A stretch of DNA of 64,000 nt from Rhexocercosporidium sp. MPI-PUGE-AT-0058 (Eukaryota; Ascomycota; Leotiomycetes; Helotiales). Where the stretch lies: positions 1,488,001-1,552,000 of the forward strand of contig JAGTJL010000003.1 of NCBI GenBank assembly GCA_020746875.1. The letters run 5' to 3'. Shown here one piece after another: positions 45,911-57,149 of the stretch (the stretch's first letter is position 1; each line of letters starts with the position of its first letter). A model generated the notes under the pieces. It was not told the origin of the DNA. It made no database searches and saw only the letters and a program-made list of their open reading frames with translations. The translations under genes and the position numbers were made by a program.

Positions 45911-46504
45911 TCAATTCTGTCTCGGCTTCACAATCCCATCATGCATGATGTAGTAAACAACCGTACTATCATCATGCAGCGTCGCCAGCAAAATCCTCTT
46001 CTGCCTATTCCGACCCTGCCACTGCCATCCTACTGTCTTCTCCTCCCTCCCATTCCCCTCTACCCCTCCCTCATCCCCCCCCTCCTCTCCTCCAGGCGGC
46101 ACCGTCCCCACCGCATCAAACACAGCCGCAAACTTGCCCACGCTCATCTTCTCCTGCAACTGCGTCGGTAGAACCCACTCCCTCTCCGGCAGCTGCTCAA
46201 TCCGCTCCCCGGTCTTATGTTCCGCCTTCAGGATCTCGACTTGCTCATCGGGATGCGTGTACGCTCTCTTGGGCGGTAGTCCTGAGATGATGGGGCGTGG
46301 GAGCGGGTTGTTGGTGAGGGGGGAGTGGGTGTGGATTGAGATGCTGCGCCAGTCGTGCTGGTATTGCAGGTCGTGGGCTACCTGCGTGGCTAGGTCGTGG
46401 AGGTGCGCGGGGTGAGGGGAGCTGGTGAGGGTTTGTTTTGTGGATTGGAGGGTTTCGTTTAGGGCGGAGGAGGGGGGGAGGTCTGTTGTTGCTGAAGGTG
46501 CCAT
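45911..46504 (-). CDS. sen15: tRNA-splicing endonuclease subunit Sen15
   Basis: A single exon encodes 197 residues. After an N-terminal helix region (LHDLATQVAHDLQYQHDW) the Sen15 domain follows: IHTHSPLTNNPLPRPIISGLPPKR, then YTHPDEQVEILKAE, REWVLPTQLQEKMSVGKFAAVFDAV and the strongly conserved end RILLATLHDDSTVVYYIMHDGIVKPRQN (shown here in pieces by their role as the last beta strands). Sen15 is a structural, non-catalytic subunit that pairs with Sen34 in the Sen2-Sen34-Sen15-Sen54 tetramer, which cuts introns from pre-tRNAs. A Gly/Glu-rich insertion (about residues 137-155) lies between the helical and last beta segments. The gene is divergent from the DUF2434 gene. The stop directly follows the conserved PRQN end. 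Confidence 0.92.
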   Translation of the reverse strand: MAPSATTDLPPSSALNETLQSTKQTLTSSPHPAHLHDLATQVAHDLQYQHDWRSISIHTHSPLTNNPLPRPIISGLPPKRAYTHPDEQVEILKAEHKTGERIEQLPEREWVLPTQLQEKMSVGKFAAVFDAVGTVPPGGEEGGDEGGVEGNGREEKTVGWQWQGRNRQKRILLATLHDDSTVVYYIMHDGIVKPRQN

Positions 46505-47375
46505 TTTCTGTATTTTTGTTCTTTTGCTTCTTCTTCTTTCTTCTTAGTATTGGTAGGATAGAGGGGTAGTAGTGGCCTGTTGATGAGGAATGATCCAGTG
46601 GTGTTGCGACGACGAACTTGCAGACTTGAAATGCTGTGTTTCTCGACCTTCGTATATCGTATTGTTTTTTTTTTGGTGTCGTACTCTAATCCTCCCCTCC
46701 CACCTCGGCCGAGAGGTGAGATTTCAGTCAACACTAGCGAGGTCTAGAAGCAGAAGCAACTTGATTTTCTTGAGCACTCATTGCTGATTATGTTCTTGGG
46801 GAAACGAGAAACTGTTCCAGAAGTAGTGCTGTGCTATCATTCCTCCAGTTTCTGAGGTTCTTTTCATTTTATTTCATGTCATTTCACCCTCTTTCTCTAT
46901 ATACTTTGTACATGTGAAGTGCCCAGTTCGAGCCGAGCCCCAGCCCAGGCCTTGTCGGCATCAGTTAGCACCGGCTCCGGCTCAGCCGAGTGGACCGACC
47001 GACCATTTTGTTAGTGGAAGAGCCAGAAAGTCCCCGGTCCACTCAGCAGTGCGCGCCGTCGAGTTAGTTCGTCGACTCGATCTGGAGAAGACCAGCAACA
47101 TCAATACATACGCCTGCGCCGTCCGCGTCTGCCACGCCTCTTGACGGCTAATCATAACTTCTATTCATTCTTCCTCCCGCTCCCTCTCCCTCCCCCTCGT
47201 CATTCTCATCTTCATCCATCAATCCTCGACAGACAATCCCGAGTCCTGACGTAACGATGCTTCGAATTTAACCACTTGGCAGCAAATCTTAAACTACCCA
47301 ATCGGGCTGTCAACGACCCATTCGCCCCTTCCAGCCCAGCCCGAAAACGAAGCGTCACTCCTCAACAAGAACAAG
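46505..47375. promoter_or_regulatory. Divergent promoter region, sen15 / DUF2434 gene
   Basis: About 870 bases between two divergent start codons. It contains CTT-type runs next to sen15 and a CTCC-rich stretch near 47175-47205 upstream of the DUF2434 gene. No individual site is claimed. Confidence 0.5.
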
Positions 47376-48956
47376 ATGACTTCTTCCACAAATCCTGCAT
47401 CGGGACAGAGCGATGCTCCGGAACCTTTTCCTGAATTGAGCAGTTCTCCTTCTCCAACAACACAAACACCTCCTCGTCCAACCGCTGGCATTGAACAGAG
47501 CCGCAATCGTCAGGAATCCACGACATCAACACTCCAAGGCCGTCTACGAAGCGCCTCCAAGACTTTCCAGGAATCGAGTCCCCCTACTGGTTTTATGATC
47601 GCAAGTGGACAAATTGCATCGTCTATTCCAACCCTGTCTGAGATTCGAAGGGGTAGCTACGGGAGTGAAGGCTGGTCAGGGGAAGGGCAGATTGTTGAGA
47701 AGCAAAGACGCGAAAGTCAGAGCAGACGAGGGAGCTCGCAGACTGGAGAGAGTCTGCCACGAAGGAGAAGTTCGAACAACCTTGGCAGTCCTCGAGAGGC
47801 ATCCGGCCAAGACGTTTTCCCGCAGACTGTGCCAGAGGTACCAGACGAATCAGAGAATCACACTGCAACTCCGATCCAGAGCACTTCGATGTCAAATGGA
47901 CAAGAGAAACGGGTGGAGAACAAGAGCCTGGAACAGCGAGGTAGTAATGATACCAGTATCACGAAACCCGCCCCAACGAAAGAAGCCATCGAATACAAAA
48001 CCACGCCATTCGACAATGGCTACGAATTTCCTCCAAAGCACAAGTGGACCGAGTCTACTGCTATCTTCCTGAAGGCAGCATGGGGCTTCTTCATCACGCC
48101 AATCGGCTTCCTCGTCGTTGTGTATGGTCTGAACATTGTAGCATGGGGTGGCATGTTGTTCTTGCTTCTATGCAATGCCTCACCAGCTATGTGCCACCCG
48201 ACTTGCAACGATATCAACTCTGCCCGCCGTATCTGGATCGAAATCGACTCCCAGATTCTGAACGCCCTTTTCTGCGTTACCGGTTTTGGCACCATCCCAT
48301 GGAGATTCCGTGATCTCTATTACTTGATGCAATACCGTATCCAGAAGAAGGAAATTGGTCTCCGCAGACTTGCCGGTATCAATCGAGGATGGTTCAGACT
48401 TGCTGGGTCACAGGATCTTCCAATCACTCTTGGACCAGGAGCAATTGACGCCGAGCTCCCCAATACTCCAGAGAGCAGCATTCCTTTCCCGATCTCTAAG
48501 ATTCCAGATGCGCCTCTGACTGGTATCCGAGCACCGCCTACCGCTATTTGGAAGCTGGACTTTGTTATCTGGACCATGGTCTGGAATACCTTCCTCCAAG
48601 CCGTTCTCTCTGGCTTCATGTGGGGGTTGAACCGATATGACCGACCTTCCTGGAGCACTGGTCTTTTCGTTGCACTTGCATGTATCGTGGCTGCTTGTGG
48701 TGGAATCATGAGCTTCATCGAAGGGAAGCACGTGAAGGCTATCGAAGGTGTTCCTGTTTCCGAGGCAGATCAAGAGCGATTGAAACGCGACAGAGAGCTG
48801 GGAATCACTCATTACAACAACATCAAAGCCGAGAAGCCCAAAGAAAAGAAGGAAAAGGGAGAGAATGGCGGACTCTTCAAGAGAAAGCAAAAGACGTCCG
48901 AGGTTGCTCCGGTGGAGAGTTCGATAGGCGAGGGTGCTGCCCAGATCGTCAGGTAG
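47376..48956 (+). CDS. DUF2434 family integral membrane protein
   Basis: A single exon encodes 526 residues. The first 205 are disordered and Ser/Gln/Arg-rich. Starting with YEFPPKHKWTESTAIFLKAA (about 214-233) a conserved membrane region follows. It has a first hydrophobic pair (GFFITPIGFLVVVYGLNIVA and GGMLFLLLCNA), a cysteine-bearing loop (AMCHPTCNDINSARRIWIEI), a short helix (ALFCVTGFGTIPWRFRDLYY), then two more helices near 395-445 (FLQAVLSGFMWGL and GLFVALACIVAACGGIMSF). The tail is Lys/Glu-rich and cytosol-like. The pattern and the IPWRFRDLYYL stretch match the fungal DUF2434 family, whose function is unknown. There is no signal peptide. It probably sits in the plasma or an internal membrane with both long ends in the cytosol. 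Confidence 0.85.
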   Translation: MTSSTNPASGQSDAPEPFPELSSSPSPTTQTPPRPTAGIEQSRNRQESTTSTLQGRLRSASKTFQESSPPTGFMIASGQIASSIPTLSEIRRGSYGSEGWSGEGQIVEKQRRESQSRRGSSQTGESLPRRRSSNNLGSPREASGQDVFPQTVPEVPDESENHTATPIQSTSMSNGQEKRVENKSLEQRGSNDTSITKPAPTKEAIEYKTTPFDNGYEFPPKHKWTESTAIFLKAAWGFFITPIGFLVVVYGLNIVAWGGMLFLLLCNASPAMCHPTCNDINSARRIWIEIDSQILNALFCVTGFGTIPWRFRDLYYLMQYRIQKKEIGLRRLAGINRGWFRLAGSQDLPITLGPGAIDAELPNTPESSIPFPISKIPDAPLTGIRAPPTAIWKLDFVIWTMVWNTFLQAVLSGFMWGLNRYDRPSWSTGLFVALACIVAACGGIMSFIEGKHVKAIEGVPVSEADQERLKRDRELGITHYNNIKAEKPKEKKEKGENGGLFKRKQKTSEVAPVESSIGEGAAQIVR

Positions 48957-49515
48957 CGATGATACTTGCTCTTCGAGCCTGTCCTTGAGATACCTCTTCT
49001 GTATATTCTGCGTTTGTCGAGTGTCGGTTCAAATGTACATGTGGGAAAGGCATGGCTTGGATAAGCCTTTAGCAATGAATTAATTAGTCCCTGTAAGGAA
49101 TCTTCTGGGGGGTTTCCAGTGACGAGTTGATCTCGATAAATGTGTATCGACTTTTAGAGCGATGGTCACCTAGGTACTGGGAAGTTTTTGCACGACAACA
49201 ATCAGTGGCAAATGTCAATAATGGAGCCATCATCCCCGCTTCCCCCAACTCTACTCTAGTGCTTCCATTCACGGCTCCCCATCACAGCCTCGTGCTATTT
49301 GTGGCACGCGGTGTTCCTAGGAGGCTGACCTGACTCGGCCCCCCAGTCTTGGCATCCATCACTTCCGGGACAAAGAGACAACACCTCCCCCAACCTCGAC
49401 ATCGTGATAAAGGAACACTCTATCACAGCACGTCCACCGTGCTTCCTCAACTCGCACACTTTCTCGAACAGTTCACTACCGAAGCTCAATTGCAGACGTA
49501 CGAACAATCGTCAAC
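48957..49515. promoter_or_regulatory. Intergenic region, promoter of the DMT transporter
   Basis: About 560 bases between two plus-strand genes: 3' region of the DUF2434 gene, then promoter and leader of the transporter gene. No site is claimed. Confidence 0.35.
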
Positions 49516-50894
49516 ATGGCGTTCAAAGCTCTTATCCCGGTGCTAGTTGCCTTGATGCTGCTGACTGGCGTGTGCAACACACTGCTCACCAAGTACCAGG
49601 CAAGTAACTGCCTACAGGAAGCTATGGACGTGGCTAATATACAAATAGGATAATATCTGCGTACGAGACTGCGACGACCCGAATCCTAAGAAACGCAAAC
49701 ACTTCGAGCAACCAGTCATCCAAACAATGCAGATGTTCATCGGCGAGATGGGATCCTGGCTCTTCGTCGGCGCCTTCTCCCTCTACAGACGATACGTATC
49801 AAAGAACACATCCGCAGAAGAGAACGGCTATTCAGCAGTCAGCACACACGATCATGGAGCCGACAATGATGCCGCAAGCGTGCACTCCACCACCCCCATA
49901 AACCCCGCTCTGAAGGCGATGTCGATTAAAGAGGACCGGATCCCGCTAAAGGGATGGAAGGTCGTCCTACTCAGTCTGCCAGCTATCTGTGATATCTGCG
50001 GGACAACACTCATGAATGTCGGGCTACTGTTTGTGGTGCCATCCATTTACCAGATGACGAGAGGAGCGCTGGTGCTCTTTGTGGGGCTGTTTAGTGTTCT
50101 CTTCTTGAGGAGGAAGTTGCATCTCTTTCAGTGGTTTGCGCTGGTTACGGTCGTTACTGGTGTTGCTATCGTTGGGCTGGCTGGGGCGTTGTATAAGGAT
50201 GATAAGGCGGCAAAGGATGCTATGTTGATTGCTAGAGAGGCTGTTCTTGCCATCAGCTCTAAGGCGAGGACGCCCGAGGCTCTACAGGCTATCATTGGCG
50301 TGTTCTTGATTGCTGGGGCTCAGATCTTCACTGCTTCGCAGTTTGTGCTCGAGGAGTATATCCTGGAGAAGTATGCTTTGGAACCATTGAAGGTTGTTGG
50401 TTGGGAAGGTCTCTTTGGATTCTCGGTCACGGTCCTTGGAATGCTGGTTATGCATTTGGCTGTTGGGAGGACGGCGAAGGGGAAGTATGGATATTTTGAT
50501 ATTGTGGAGGGCTGGAGACAGGTCTCGCAGTATAAGGATATCAGGACCTCGAGTATCCTGATCATGATCAGTATTGGGTATGTTTCCCCCAATACCTTCT
50601 TTACTGATATGTACTAACCCTCTGCGAAGTGGATTCAACTTCTTCGGTCTCTCGGTCACGAGGACCGTAAGCGCTACCGCCAGATCCACCATTGATACTT
50701 GCAGAACGCTCTTCATCTGGATCGTCTCCCTCTTCTTGGGATGGGAATCCTTCAAGTGGTTGCAGGTCCTCGGTTTCGCTCTTTTGGTGTATGGAACTTT
50801 CCTGTTCAATGGACTGGTCCGTCCACCGCTTGAGCGTTGCGTGGTCAGGGATTATGAGGAGTTGTTACCTGAGGAGCCGATTGAACATCTGTAG
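49516..50894 (+). CDS. DMT-superfamily transporter, SLC35F6-like
   Basis: Three exons (49516-49599, 49649-50577, 50630-50894) encode 425 residues. The first intron is of the GC-AG class (CAG|GCAAGT...AAATAG). No GT donor there keeps the frame. The N-terminal helix reads ALIPVLVALMLLTGVCNTLL and is followed by TKYQDN, typical of SLC35F6 relatives. About ten hydrophobic helices follow: GEMGSWLFVGAFSLY, KVVLLSLPAICDICGTTLMN, a YQMTRGALVLFVGLFSVLFL segment, FALVTVVTGVAIVGLAGALY, a helix near AIIGVFLIAGAQIFTASQFV and the last pair with LQVLGFALLVYGTFLFNGLV. A hydrophilic loop (about residues 60-110) separates helices 2 and 3. SLC35F6-type carriers sit in lysosomal or other endomembranes. The substrate is unknown; nucleotide-sugar transport is only the wider family's theme. 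Confidence 0.88.
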
Positions 50895-51425
50895 ATTTGG
50901 AGTAGGTTTGGGCTTGCGATTCGAGTATGTTTTAGGCGCTAGATTATTTCAAGTATTGGAGCATAGGGAGGCGTATGGTTATATAGGTGCTCTGTTCCAA
51001 ATTATATCGACTGTTCCTAAGATCTCCCTAGTTATCTTTGTTTGCTATTTATCCTTCCGCTATCCGGTCATTTCTTTCAAGATTGTTGCCTATTACTCAT
51101 TTGTACCTACTCCCAGCTTGAATCTTGGATAAATTACTTCTTCTTTGCAAATCTATTGGCCCGTTTTGGCAAGACTTGAGGTGGTGCATTCTCATCGTAC
51201 GGGAGTGGAACATATGGTAGTAGTACACCTTGCTTTTACGCGTCTCCCATGTAAGTCCTTTATCACTATTAAAGAAGAGAGATCATATTCAACTATCTCT
51301 TCACGCACCTATGCTTATTTTCAGTCAGTTACTGCATCATTCATTACAGTAGTAAAGTCAGAATGGCCATCAAGCATTCCCCAATTCACTAAGCGAGACC
51401 TTCATCTTTCATGAAATTGCTGTTT
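50895..51425. other. Convergent intergenic region
   Basis: About 530 bases between the 3' ends of the transporter (plus) and the kinase (minus). Both 3' regions should lie here. No gene is seen. Confidence 0.4.
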
Positions 51426-53057
51426 CTATTCCTCCCGGTAGACCTCTCGGGTAGCTTCACAGCAAACGTCAACGTGCGGAAGTGCTCGCTCATGCGGCTT
51501 CTCAGCTAGCATTTGGACTACAGCGCTCAGTCCACCCACCCAAGTCCCCGACGGTGATGTTCTAATAAGGAACTTGTAGAAAAAATACCCTTCGAGCTTT
51601 GGTCGTATTGTGTCCGCCTACTCCGCCGTCCGGCCCAGCGTGCTGTGGTACGCCTCCGTCTGGTTCGGAGACTCGGAGCAGCGGAACTCAGAGAACTCAT
51701 CCTGATCGTGCCCAGCGAGGATGGTGAACATTTCCATGAAGACGCAGCCCAGTGAGAAGATGTCCGCTGCCCGGCCGTGTATCTCTTGGTACCAGACCTC
51801 CGGGGCACAGTACTTGGGCGTGCGGCGGATTGCGGTGTCAGTCTGACTGTGATCCAGAACCGGAAAGCTTCTTGATATCCCAAAGTCCGCGATATAGACC
51901 TGGTAACCATTGAAGTAGGAAGCGTGCTTCTTAACGAGAATGTTCGCAGGCTTGATATCCAGGTGCTTAGTGTAGCAAGAATGTATGTATCCCAAAGCGC
52001 TCGATAGGCATTGGAGAAACTTCCACAGAGCCTGCACGCAGTTAATGGAGTTTGGGTGTACTTGGTCGAGATCGATGTACTTGATGCCAGCAGCTCTGGC
52101 ATTGCCCAAGACTCTGGCGTCCCGGTCCATTGCCTCGGATACATATTCTAAGAATGATCCCAGGTCGTAGTCCGCAACTGGGTACAGCAAGATGGAGAAA
52201 TTCTTGCCCTGCATGTAGCTACCCACGAGCTGGATTATGTGGGGATGCCTCAGATTCTGCAAATGTTCAACCTCGCTCAACGCCTCATCGATGGATAACT
52301 TTCTACCACAAGTCATGGTCTTCCGGGCCAGCAGTATGCGTTTGCACTTTACCTTGTCCACTGTGGCGGTAAGGCTCGAGCCAACCAACCCCAGGACTTG
52401 GAAGGGTAGTTCTTCTCCGCGAGCAAATTCAACGTGCTGGCCGCCACCACTCTTTCCGGACCAGTTCAGCTCCTGATCTAGTGGAAGAATGAGGCCTTTC
52501 GACTGTGCTGCGAGCATGTATTGGGAGCTTGGAGAACTAACAGTATTCTCCGTCGTATACCCCATATATGGCGAGGCGCGTTGTAAAAGAGGGTCTCCAA
52601 ATGCCCCGTACGATGGCACAGTGGACTCCGGACGGAGTTTATGATCCAAGATATTGGTTACTAGGGGCGATGACTTTGCGCTGTAGAACCTTGGAGATGC
52701 TGTCGTAGATGCTTGGCTCCATGGAGAAGACTGTGCGCTGTAGAATAATGGGGACCCGTATCCCCAGGCAGGAGAGCCTCTGGGCGCTTGATCCTGGACA
52801 GAATAGAACTTCGCCGGAAATTCTTCGTATATGGTAGCTAGTTCTGTTGCAGCCAATTTTGCAGGAACAGGATGGCCTGGCGTTGGAGCAATGAGGGCTT
52901 GTGCATACGTAAATGTTGTTTCTCCGTTTGTTCGCGAACTCTCAGACTCGTTCACTACTGCAAGTGTGGATGTCTCTACTCGGTTTCCCTGAACAGATAT
53001 AACTTGGTTCATTTCTCCTTCTGAAGCTGCAAAGCTTTGAGGTGCAGCGACGTCCAT
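51426..53057 (-). CDS. Serine/threonine protein kinase with FYS-repeat N-terminus
   Basis: Modelled as exons 53057-51622 and 51561-51426 with a 60-nt intron (donor GTAGGC, acceptor TTATTAG), giving 523 residues. Without that intron the frame stops at a TAG (51618-51620) after 479 residues. Residues about 1-210 are disordered and carry three FYS[AV][QK] motifs. The kinase domain starts at about 225: the lysine in ILLARKTM, helix C (IDEALSEVEHLQNLRHPHII), the catalytic loop near 364 (KHLDIKPANILV, HLD instead of HRD), DFGIS near 391 and the APE-like CAPEVW. The spliced end adds VVQMLAEKPHERAL, matching subdomain XI. Catalytic residues are intact, so it should be active. Targets are unknown; homologous fungal kinases of this type are poorly studied. 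The intron is inferred, not proven. Confidence 0.75.
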
Positions 53058-56000
53058 GGCGACGACTGTGCTGTACTATATCTCGTGATCATTAGCAAAC
53101 CATCACCCAATTCTTAGATATCTCAACACACCCATTTATGTACAAGAGGATAAGACTTAGATTCTGTATCAGACTGAACAGTCGAAGAAGACTGCTCTTA
53201 TGGTGGTCGAACCCAGCTTGGCCGAACAGGTTGGGAAGGCGGACGCCGTCACGACTGTTATGACCCTCCTTCTTATCGGTAGTTGTGCAATCTATATCGA
53301 TTTTGACGACAAAACACAAATGACTCGGTGAGACACGCCAGGTTTATGAAGGTTGAGTTCATAGACAATAAGATGCTCAGTCAAAGAGCCTGGTAATAAG
53401 TGTCGGGCGCAGCTGGGCAAGGGGCAGCCCAGGCCACACGGCTTTGGCGAACTACAGTACAGCATTTTCCTTCACAGCATGCGTGCTCAGGTGACGTGTC
53501 AGCCCTCAAAACTGGTACCCAATAGTTTGCCAACTCGCACTTATACTCCCACACACCAAGTTGGAGATGCGATTTGGTTGCGATATTTTACTTCGATCTT
53601 CTGGGACCTCGAGAAAGTTATCACCTTAAGCGAGGTAAACATCGATTTGGGATCTACAGGTCGAAAGTTCAAACTCAAGCACTCCACTCGCTATTCAATC
53701 CGAGCGACCTGAACACATCAGTCATAAAATACTCTGATAGGGAGTGGTGTATTTCTGGAGCTGGTCTGACCAACATGATTGATCTCCCATGACATGGTTG
53801 CAGATAGGATGCCGTGCACACACGTATCATGGATCTGAGGCATCACAGCTGCTCATGCTTCACTACCCAGTCTCGCACACTTAGACTTAGACTTGGACCC
53901 TCCCAAAAAACACTTGCCTAGGAATCTCTAGTTCAATTACGCCATCAACTTACTGTACATATTGTCGCCAAGTGATCTTTTGTTGTCAAACTTCGTACTC
54001 CCACGGTAGCGGCATCGCTTTTGTCCGCCCCTCTACAGCATAGTATTCCGGGAGAATGAGCGATTCTTAAACGCTAAATCTCCAATATGAACCTACGCGC
54101 TGCTCAGATGCTACAAATCGTCCTATCTCTTCCTACAGCAGCTGGTCTGGTCTAGTTTTGCATTTATGATAGGGCAAGGCTCATACGAAGGTTACTTTGC
54201 AAAAGACCTGTGTCTTATAGACGAGTGTCTTGAAAGTTTGTGTGGATTGTTGCGTCGGGTTGTAGCGAATGTTATAGGCAACAGTTGCAAGGTCCAAACT
54301 ACCATTCCCACCATCGACGAGATATCTACAGCTGGGAAGCTCAAATTTCCATTTATAATCGAAGGCGTCATCGATAGACCAGACACCAAAACTTCTGACA
54401 AAGACGTATTTTTTGACAGGTCTGAAATGAGATACAGATAGCATCTTCATAGAACTTCTTGGTTTTGAGCATTCAGACTATGGAAGGGACAAATTGTGTA
54501 TGTGAGGTTGATTTGCAGGGACAAGTATAGTCAATTAAATTAGATACAGCACAAGAGCACTTTTCTCTATCAACTTGTTGACTTGCTCTCAACCAATCCA
54601 CATCTTGATGCTCTGATACTTTGTCATTACCAGAACGAAGAATCTGAACCAATAAACGCAACTCCTCAGGAGCACCTGAAATTTCGCTTCAAAGGTAAAG
54701 AATGACCCTATCAACTTGGTTGCGCTGAAGTTCATCCCCTCTTGACATACTTCGACAATAGTGTGTTGAACTTGGCTCCTGCAATGCCTAGTTTGAAGGA
54801 TGGCGATTTCACATACACAAATACATATCCCGAGACAAGTGAAGTAGAAGGTGGTGAATCGGCAAGCTGAAGCAGGACAGATTTCCCGCCCCCGGGGGTG
54901 TAGTGTTATCCTATGCTGTGCTGTGTTACGAGATGTTCACTTGCATGTCTGTACGGTATATGACCCCTGTTTGGGCAACAGAGGAAGAGAGGGCTACTGT
55001 ACAAAGGATCAAAGCGGAAACGATTGAAACATTTGATGGAGCTTAGACCAAATGAGGACCGGTGAGGTAGGTGTGCGCGAAGCCAATCTGTGATTTTGTT
55101 ATTATCTCAAGCATTGTTCGTTGGGTATTTTAACGTGCTGACGATCGAGTTCCTCTCAGTCCTCTCAGGTTCAGCCGTCATCGACGTTGCCTCACAAACA
55201 ATGGTATATACTGGTGTACGATGGGCAGAGATGGAGAGAGTAAGTAAACAGTTGAGTTTAATGTCTACAGTTTGGAATCACCACGTTATATTGACCACCT
55301 GAAATTAAGCGAGTCCTGAAAAGGAGTATCCTCCTCCTCAATATTGACGAAGCGGGTCAGCTACCTACCATTCCCACCTCAGTATGTTTGACAATTAAGA
55401 ATTGAAGGAAGCTCACAGCGTAAAAGAGACTTGCGAGTTCTTCTACAAACACACATCCAGCAGTCACACTCCAAATTCCCAAAACCCGCACCAAAATACA
55501 TTCAACTCAGTCCTGCAATTTCTCACGAAAACACGTAATTTAGCTACCCTCACTGCAAGAAACCGCAACCTAAAGAACAAAGCGTTAACCTATGGTAGAA
55601 GAGGCACACTTAGAAATTTTATGACGTCTCACATGGACTGATCTCTGCTTATGTATATAAACTCAGCGGACCTATGTACGTTTGCTTGGTCTCCACATAA
55701 TTTTGTCATGGGAAACTATTACTCCATTCTCTCCTGATCACTGGCCATTGCGTCAATCAAGGCATTGAAGTACCGACGATCAGCGAGCTTGAACGCCTTT
55801 GCGTGAGGAGTCTGATGGGAAAGGGGTTGCTGGTCTTGATACGTTCGGAAGTCTTCAGACCACTTGCTCATTCAACTATCCTTAGAGCTGCCAACCATTC
55901 AAGCCTTGATAACACAACACAACACAACACATCTTTCTCCTTACATGACAACAAAAACCACCCTCAGAAAGAACGGCTACACTCATCACCGATCCTATTC

Positions 56001-57149
56001 AACAAGCAGAGAAATTGAAGGAAAAAAGGACGTACGAGTTATGACCGCTAAAGAAACCCCTAGGACATCCCTCAATCGTTGAGCGCTTCCCTCTTAGATC
56101 GAGAGGAGGGAAGATATTGATTGCCAAAGCCGCTGGCTGCGTTCAACACACAGTACGCGCAGAGGACCCACTGAAAAGCTCATTCATTCATACCTACTTC
56201 TTCGTTCGTCCTCGGTCCGGGCAGTTACTCCATCCAATCTCACTCTGACTCTCAATCTCAGTCCCCATCTCGTCCGATCGACATCTCCCGAGTTCCCATT
56301 TCCCGTAGGCAATATCTAATCAAACAGACCTCCGAAACCAGGCTTCTGAAATCCACGATGCGATTTCAGCAACGACTAACCATGCATTGCTTTCCTTGAT
56401 CGTGGACAGGAAACAAAATAGGCCAATTTTCTAGCATACGCATCCAGGCAGGGGTGAGTGAGGGACCATGCACAGTTTCTCTTTCACTTCCTTACCCTTT
56501 CTATCCCATGTCAGTCGCCAGCCAGGCAGTCGAGACAGTGAGTAAGTGGGTAGGATAAAAAGTATGGACATGAAATTCGGCTCCAGTTTCAGCAAACTAC
56601 GTAAAACTCCAATGTCTGTCCTCCTCAGTGAACGACAGTGGTTTGTCTGGATCCTCTCAGCCAGCTCAGCTCAGCTGAAATCTTGCTGGCTGCACCTCAG
56701 CCTCGCTTAGATTCTTGGAGAAACCACCCCTCCACACACATCTCAATCTCAACACATAAAACACCCGTGCTATTGAAAGCAACAAATCTCTGGTATAGTT
56801 TGAACCTTGGGGGAATCCACCTGTAGCACCAAGCGCCGTAAAACTCCAACTTGAGGTATAGCAAGCAATCGGAATCATTGCACACACACACCCAAGACAC
56901 ACCTTGCCTGCCTGCCGTTCACTCATAACGCCATTTGCAAAATCCGACCGTGCGCCCAGATATGAGTTCCACCTGCTTGGACTGTGGCAGCAAATACCAG
57001 GCTGCCAGAGTTGTTGCTGTTTTTCTCCCTTATGTTTTCTCTGGATAAAGGTGCCTTGACCCACCATCTCTTCATCAGACACTCATGATAATGCTATTCG
57101 GTTCGACAATTGGACGGACGTCTGTCGAATCCAAGTAGCATACAGAAGG
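53058..57149. other. 4.1-kb gene-poor stretch
   Basis: The first few hundred bases hold the kinase promoter. Open frames such as 54166-54441, 55090-55302 and 56666-57082 are short, lack domains and have no splice partners. A short ACAAC repeat occurs near 55913-55930. I see no RNA gene. Confidence 0.4.
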
